From Bathynomus jamesi (taxonomy: Eukaryota; Arthropoda; Malacostraca; Isopoda; Cirolanidae): a stretch of 64,000 bases of DNA. This document shows, one piece after another, positions 59,785-64,000 of the stretch (position 1 is its first letter; each line of letters begins with the position of its first letter). Made by a program: the position numbers and the translations under genes. Location: positions 129,001 through 193,000 of the forward strand of contig JAJOZX010005514.1 of NCBI GenBank assembly GCA_023014485.1, read 5' to 3'. The notes under the pieces were generated by a model. It was not told where the DNA came from. It saw only the letters and a program-made list of their open reading frames with translations, and ran no database searches.

Positions 59785-61164
59785 CGGGGTGTCAGGAAAT
59801 GATTGCCCCCCCCCCTGTAGAGCAAAAACTAGAAGAGATAGATAAAAACCGGCGAGACCACTTGAAAGAGCGTTAAAATCTGAATAAAAACCATTATATT
59901 CTATTCCTGTGATTTTAATTCTTACCATTTTTTTCCCCACAGAAACCATGGCATCATCTATTTTGAACGATTCAGAGAAAAAGCGAGTTCTTGACCGCAT
60001 TCGAGCTGTCACATTTCGTGAAGCAAAGGAAGCTGGTGCAACTTTCATAACTCGACACTGGGTGGCTGAGAGATTAAAAAGATCAGAAGACTTTGTCAAA
60101 AGAAATCGGAATAAGAATCCTGAAGATTGTGAAACAGAATTTCGAGGAGGAAGACCGGAGAAATTATCTCAAGAATCGAAAGACATTGTGCTTGCTGCAT
60201 CACGGCGCCGAAAGAAGAGCTGCTCTGAGGTAGCGAAAGAGATACTTATCCGTCGTGGTAAGATAGTCAATCGGCAACTTGTGCATCAATTTCGAGTTCG
60301 CCAAGGCTTGAGTGCTTGGCATGAAATAGCTAAGCCACGGAAGAGTGATCTTAATATTGAAGATCGGCTATGGTTTTGTGATTATCTTGAGGAATGGACG
60401 GAAGACGATTTCCTTCACTTGGTTGTCAGCGATGAATTCTTCGTTTATGTCTCCAGAAAACCAAATTTTCAGAATGATCGGGTTTGGGCAACAACTCCTG
60501 ATGAAGTCCCAGACGACCAGAAGTATCGAGAAATTGTAAAAAATCCAGCATGTGTGGGTGTTTTCATTATGTTCTCTATTCGGAAACTCATCTGGGTTAT
60601 CAAACCAAGAGGAACCAGTTGGGATGGGCCTTATTTTCGAAATGTAATTTTAGCCCAACATGTAATTCCGTTTTTGAAAGACCCCGAGTGTGTTTTGGAT
60701 GTTGAACAGGCAACCTTTCTTCACGACAAAGCCCCTGTATGAAAGCACTTGCGACTCAACAACTGCTTAAGGACAATAACATTGATTTTTTCGGAAATAA
60801 TGAATGGCCTGGCAATTCTCCCGATCTTAATGTCTGTGAACATGTCGGATCCATCATGAAGGATCGGGTGGAGTCCTTAATGCTGGAACAACCCATTCAG
60901 AATCGGTATTCAACAGAAATTTTGACTGCAAAGATCAACGAAGTCCTTGAAGAAATGAGTCATGATACCGATCTCTTTGAGACACTTCTGGGATCATACC
61001 CCCGTCGATTAATGGCCGTCAGAGCTGCAAATGGGGGCAACACCCGATATTAAAACAAGTGTTTTTTACTCAAAATTTAACGCTCTTTCGCGTGGTTTTG
61101 TCTGTTTTTTTCTATTCTTTTCAGTTTCTTCTGTACAGGGGGGGGCAATCATTTCCTGACACCC
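59785..61164 (+). mobile_element. DD37E Tc1/mariner element, copy 3
   Basis: The ends contain GGGTGTCAGGAAATGATTGC in inverted orientation, each followed by a C-run. TA is at 61165-61166 on the right; the left flank is CA, probably a mutated TA. Length about 1380 bp, nearly identical in sequence to copy 2 at 21366-22742. Confidence 0.93.
59948..61053 (+). pseudogene. DD37E transposase, copy 3, one frameshift
   Basis: ATG at 59948 (MASSILNDSEKKRVLDRIRA). The N-terminal DNA-binding region includes TFREAKEAGATFITRHWV and LKRSEDFVKRN, followed by a GRP box (FRGGRPEKLS). The catalytic blocks are VVSDEFFVYVSRK, LHDKAPVMKALA-equivalent and SPDLNVCEHVG. One C is missing from the run at about 60735 (copy 2 keeps it), which breaks the frame exactly after the second catalytic D block. 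The downstream frame is open to the TAA at 61051-61053. The spacing is DD37E once the frame is aligned. Copy 2 is broken at a different position, so both derive from an intact parent. Confidence 0.93.
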
Positions 61165-61868
61165 TATGTTTTAGCAGATTTAGTTAGTTAAATAAAGGTT
61201 TCCAATTTTATTGTGATGTTTGTTATTTCTATGAATTCATGACAAAAGTCATTTTAGCCATTTCACGAAATGACCAAGGTAGAATTTCAGCCATTTCGCG
61301 TAATGGCTGAAGATTTTAGTCATTTCGCGAAATGACCAAGTGAAACAGCCATTTCGTGAAATGACAAAGTTTCAGCCATTACGCGAAATGGCTGGTTACA
61401 CACTTTGACTGTAACATATACAGTATATATGATACACACACAAACCGTGCATGGAACAAGGAACGCTCAATTTTGCCAGTTCAAGTTTAAGTTTTGGTTT
61501 TTGTCTAAAAATACAATAGTTACCCCTTTTTCTTTGATGTATTCAATCCGATGTGAATGCAACGAGTCTTTCGCTTATATTGAGGTTCTGAATATAGTCG
61601 GCTAGGCATAGCTGTAACCCTAGATCCTGTTACAAAGTTGGTGAGGGAAGCTATGTTTTTGGGGCCTATTTGCGAGTGACCCATTGCCCATGTCGGGCTA
61701 ACATCAGGAAAAAGAAAAAATTATAGTGTATGTCATTTAACATTACTTACTCGGACTGTAGTGGATTTAATTTTCCCGGAAGAGTTCCTTTTTCCATGCA
61801 CAGTCTGTGTGTATCATGAAAAACCTCAGGGGACCATTATTTATTTATTTATTTATTTATTTATTGTA
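61165..61868. other. No recognisable gene; palindrome array and (TTTA)n
   Basis: Contains the short-palindrome array at 61257-61394 and a (TTTA)n run at about 61842-61865. The remainder is unassigned. Confidence 0.5.
61257..61394. repeat. Array of five ~20-bp palindromes
   Basis: Five copies of a word close to GCCATTTCGCGAAATGGC occur at about 61257, 61291, 61318, 61346 and 61373, spaced 27-34 bp apart. Each is a near-perfect dyad (CATTTCRCGAAATG core). Outer bases alternate between GCC..GGC, GTC..GAC and mixed forms. Linkers differ in sequence and length, so this is not a simple tandem repeat. Confidence 0.85.
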
Positions 61869-62066
61869 TATATAACCTTCGGTTAGCTTCCATCCGAATT
61901 GTTCATTCTGACGAAGGTCAAGCTTTTCACTCCACCTTCGATCTACAGTTTAACGTGGAATCCGAACCACGCCCCACCAGTAGCCCAGCGTCTTAACCAC
62001 TAGGCCACCCAGGGTATCCATTTATCTAACCACTTTCTTTATTGTGTGGAAGTATAAACAGCTGGG
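61869..62066 (-). repeat. tRNA-derived SINE, minus strand (SINE-d)
   Basis: Reverse complement of the 12669/13529 family: TTCCACACAATAAA leader at about 62052-62039, the A-box-like GTGGTTAAGACGCTGG region near 61998, B-box-like GTGGTTCGGATTCCACG near 61965, and the GAATGAACAATTCGG body near 61910. It extends upstream to AACCCAGCT near 62066, the junction seen in the composite copy at 13529. Confidence 0.85.
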
Positions 62067-62085
62067 TTTTGCTTTTTCTTTTTAG

Positions 62086-64000
62086 TTGCTTAACCGCCGA
62101 TTCGTACCTAGAGTGGTACATATCTCGGCGAGACAGAGGGTGGGTAGTGTCGCTGGGATGGGAGTATTAGACTGAGGGAATGAGAAGGTTCAGTTATTGA
62201 ATATGTGGGAGGGGGAGGGTATGGATTTAGATGCGGTGAAGTAGTTGGGAGTGGGTGAGGTATGAGAAAATCGCTTCTGCTGAGAAGTGGGGGCCTTCGG
62301 CGAGTATGGACTGGAGACGTTTGGACGTGAGGATGCGGGACAGGTAGGGGAAACAGCTGTGGCGGAGGTCAGACAGATTCGGGCATTCGACCAGGAGGTG
62401 GACGACGGTGATGGGGGAATGGCAGGTTGGGCAGAGCGGGGCTGGCAATTTAGCCATAAGGTGCCCGTGTGCGGTTCGTGTGCGCCCTAGGCGGAGACGG
62501 GCTAGAATCACTTCTTTATGACGGGACCTATGGAACGAGGAAGCCCAATATCCAAGTAGTGGTTTTATCCGCTGGAGTTTGTTGTTTATAGCCTGGTCCC
62601 ATTCCCGTTGCCAGATGGAACGGAAGTGGGAGTGGAGAGTCGGGAAAAAATCTGTGAAAGGGAGGGGCCGGGTGGAGACTGGCAATGAGCAAGCGGACTT
62701 CGCCTCTCGGTCCGCCTCCTCATTATCCCGGATACCGACATGTGCCGGGACCCAGCAGAGGGTGACCGTCTTGTGTTGGGATGCTGTTAAGGAGTGGAAG
62801 GTTTGTTGGATGGTGCGGACGAGTGGGTGAAGTGGGTTAAAATTTTCAAGGGAGAGCAGTACGCTTTGGGAATCTGAGTAGATGACATAGGAGTTTGCGG
62901 AGTGGGTGCTTATGATGTCGAGGGCTTCCAGAATAGCGAAGAGTTCTGCTGAAAAGAGAGAGGCCTCACGGGGAAGGGAAACGGCTCTAGAGAGCGGTTG
63001 GGTCACTATCACCGCTAAGGCAGCCGCACCAACCTCTGATCGGGAACCATCCGTATAGATGGGGACAGTGTTCAGGTGTCGGGTTAAGTGTTCCTGGAAG
63101 AGCGACTTGTATACTGTAGTGGCCGTGGTAGCTTTCAGCAGGGCACATAAGTCCCTGCAAAACTTGATAGGGGGTGAGGAGCCAGGGAGGATGAATATGA
63201 TACGAGATGGGAGTGACTGAGTGAGGGGGCATGTTGGAAAGATCCAGGAAAGAACGAACCGCTTCCGCGAAGTGCCAGCTCTGACCCTGGGGTGGAGGTT
63301 CTGAAATTGCCGCGCACAGAAGTGACGAAGGAAGCCTCTGCGCGCGAAGGTAGGTCCTCATGAAGAGCAGACCCCGTCGGTGGGTGAGAGGGAGGTAGTT
63401 GCATTCTGCTTGGAGGCTGGAAGCTGGGGAGGATCGGAAGGCACCGGTGGAGAGGCAGAGGCCCCTGTTAAGTACCGGGTCCATGATTCGGAGGGAAGTG
63501 CTGGAGGCAGATCTGTATATAGCACTCCCATAGTCCAGCTTTGACTGGACCACAGAAGTATAAAGACGGAGGAGCGAGCGTCGGTCAGCGCCCAACGTGG
63601 TGTAGGAAAGGTGGTCTAGGAGAGCGAAGGGACGCTGGTGTGTGTTTCAGGTGCCTGAGGTGGGGAACCCAGTTGAGCCGTCGGTCAAAGGTCATACACA
63701 GAAACCGCCCGGTGGGCACCACTTCGAGGGGCTCGCCGAATAGCGTGACCGAGAGGGGCAGATATGGCTGTGTATCTTCTTCTGCTGAAGACCATGCTTT
63801 TGGTTTTAGATTTGGATAGGCGAAAGCCAACTGATGTCGCCCACATCTCCACCGGATGGATGGCGAGCTGAATTTGTCGTTGGACGACGGGCAGTTCCCG
63901 CCCCGCGAACCATATCGCAAGGTCGTCTGCGTAGATGGAGGAACGGACGGTAGGTGGAAGGGATTTTACTACTGTATTCATCACCAATGAGAAGCATATG
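62086..64000 (-). mobile_element. I/Nimb-like LINE, 3' half (runs off window)
   Basis: Minus-strand LINE whose 3' end is near 62086 and whose 5' part lies beyond base 64000. It is visibly GC-richer than the surrounding DNA. It carries the end of a reverse transcriptase, an RNase H domain and a C-terminal Cys/His knuckle. Confidence 0.88.
62227..64000 (-). pseudogene. LINE reverse transcriptase with RNase H domain, frameshifted
   Basis: From the window edge: SSIYADDLAIWFAGRELPVV holds the polymerase catalytic box (about 63940-63880). GFRLSKSKTKSMVFSRR follows, then after a frameshift LFGEPLEVVPTGRFLCMTFD and RRLNWVPHLRHLK, then SVVQSKLDYGSAIYRSASS and a connecting region. The RNase H domain is spread over two frames: VPIYTDGSRSEVGAAALAV (about 63070-63010), then SAELFAILEALDIIS, VIYSDSQSVLLSL and WVPAHVGIRDNEEADREAK in the open frame 63012-62227. 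All four acidic residues and the histidine are present. The C-terminus has CPTCHSPITVVHLLVECP, a C-x2-C-x7-H-x4-C knuckle. RNase H plus this knuckle suggests the I/Nimb/Ingi group. Two or three frameshifts. Confidence 0.9.

Noticed and set aside
61257..61394. CRISPR array
   Set aside because: Repeats are dyads of about 20 bp with 8-15 bp linkers, in a eukaryotic transposon-rich context with no cas genes.

Overview
The window is eukaryotic, repeat-dominated DNA with no host gene that I can recognise. It is AT-rich, full of (TA)n, (CA)n and (GA)n microsatellites, and almost every long reading frame is a transposable-element protein or its wreckage. The mix (CR1 LINEs with an esterase-type ORF1, an I/Nimb-like LINE with RNase H, DD34D mariners, DD37E Tc1/mariner elements, many hAT elements, a Penelope-like relic, tRNA-derived SINEs) fits an arthropod. 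I lean towards a crustacean or chelicerate, but that is inference from repeat types and not a species call.

Layout. 1-9.1 kb: a relic of a CXC-cysteine gene, a hairpin repeat, two nested foldback MITEs, a near-complete mariner (4776-6061) and a DD37E element with an intact 370-residue transposase (7691-9074). 9.1-14 kb: a 1.5-kb palindrome built from two inverted copies of a Penelope-like 3' end (9933-11410), then SINEs. 14-17.5 kb: LINE fragments invaded by a TA-target foldback and a hAT, each with a matching empty site in the other LINE copy at 38.5 kb. 18.7-23.9 kb: a dead Tc1-like gene next to a giant near-palindrome with minisatellite arms (19612-23780) that itself carries a DD37E insertion. 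23.8-26.4 kb: a mariner broken by a hAT. 26.8-30.1 kb: a complete-length but decayed ZMYM-type hAT with a second hAT inside it. 30.1-31.1 kb: an internally deleted mariner. 32.5-35.3 kb: a CR1-like LINE split by a hAT. 36.0-38.4 kb: a second copy of the 24-kb mariner, split by a composite insertion. 38.5-42.8 kb: a nearly full-length minus-strand LINE. 43.1-43.6 kb: a hAT MITE. 47.2-59.3 kb: three CR1 LINEs head to tail on the minus strand, with four hAT-type insertions inside them. 59.4-61.2 kb: a foldback and a third DD37E copy. 61.26-61.39 kb: an array of short palindromes. 62.1-64 kb: the 3' half of a GC-richer LINE with an intact RNase H domain, running off the window.

The window can be read as a layered insertion history. 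Exact 8-bp duplications mark hAT insertions and TA duplications mark Tc1/mariner-type insertions, and in several cases the uninterrupted target is preserved in a sister copy inside the same window. The unusual structures are the two large palindromes (Penelope-derived, and the minisatellite-armed one), a short intact BED-finger ORF inside a nested hAT, and the array of 20-bp palindromes at 61.3 kb.

Limits: family names come from motifs read by eye. Divergences, ages and clade assignments were not computed.
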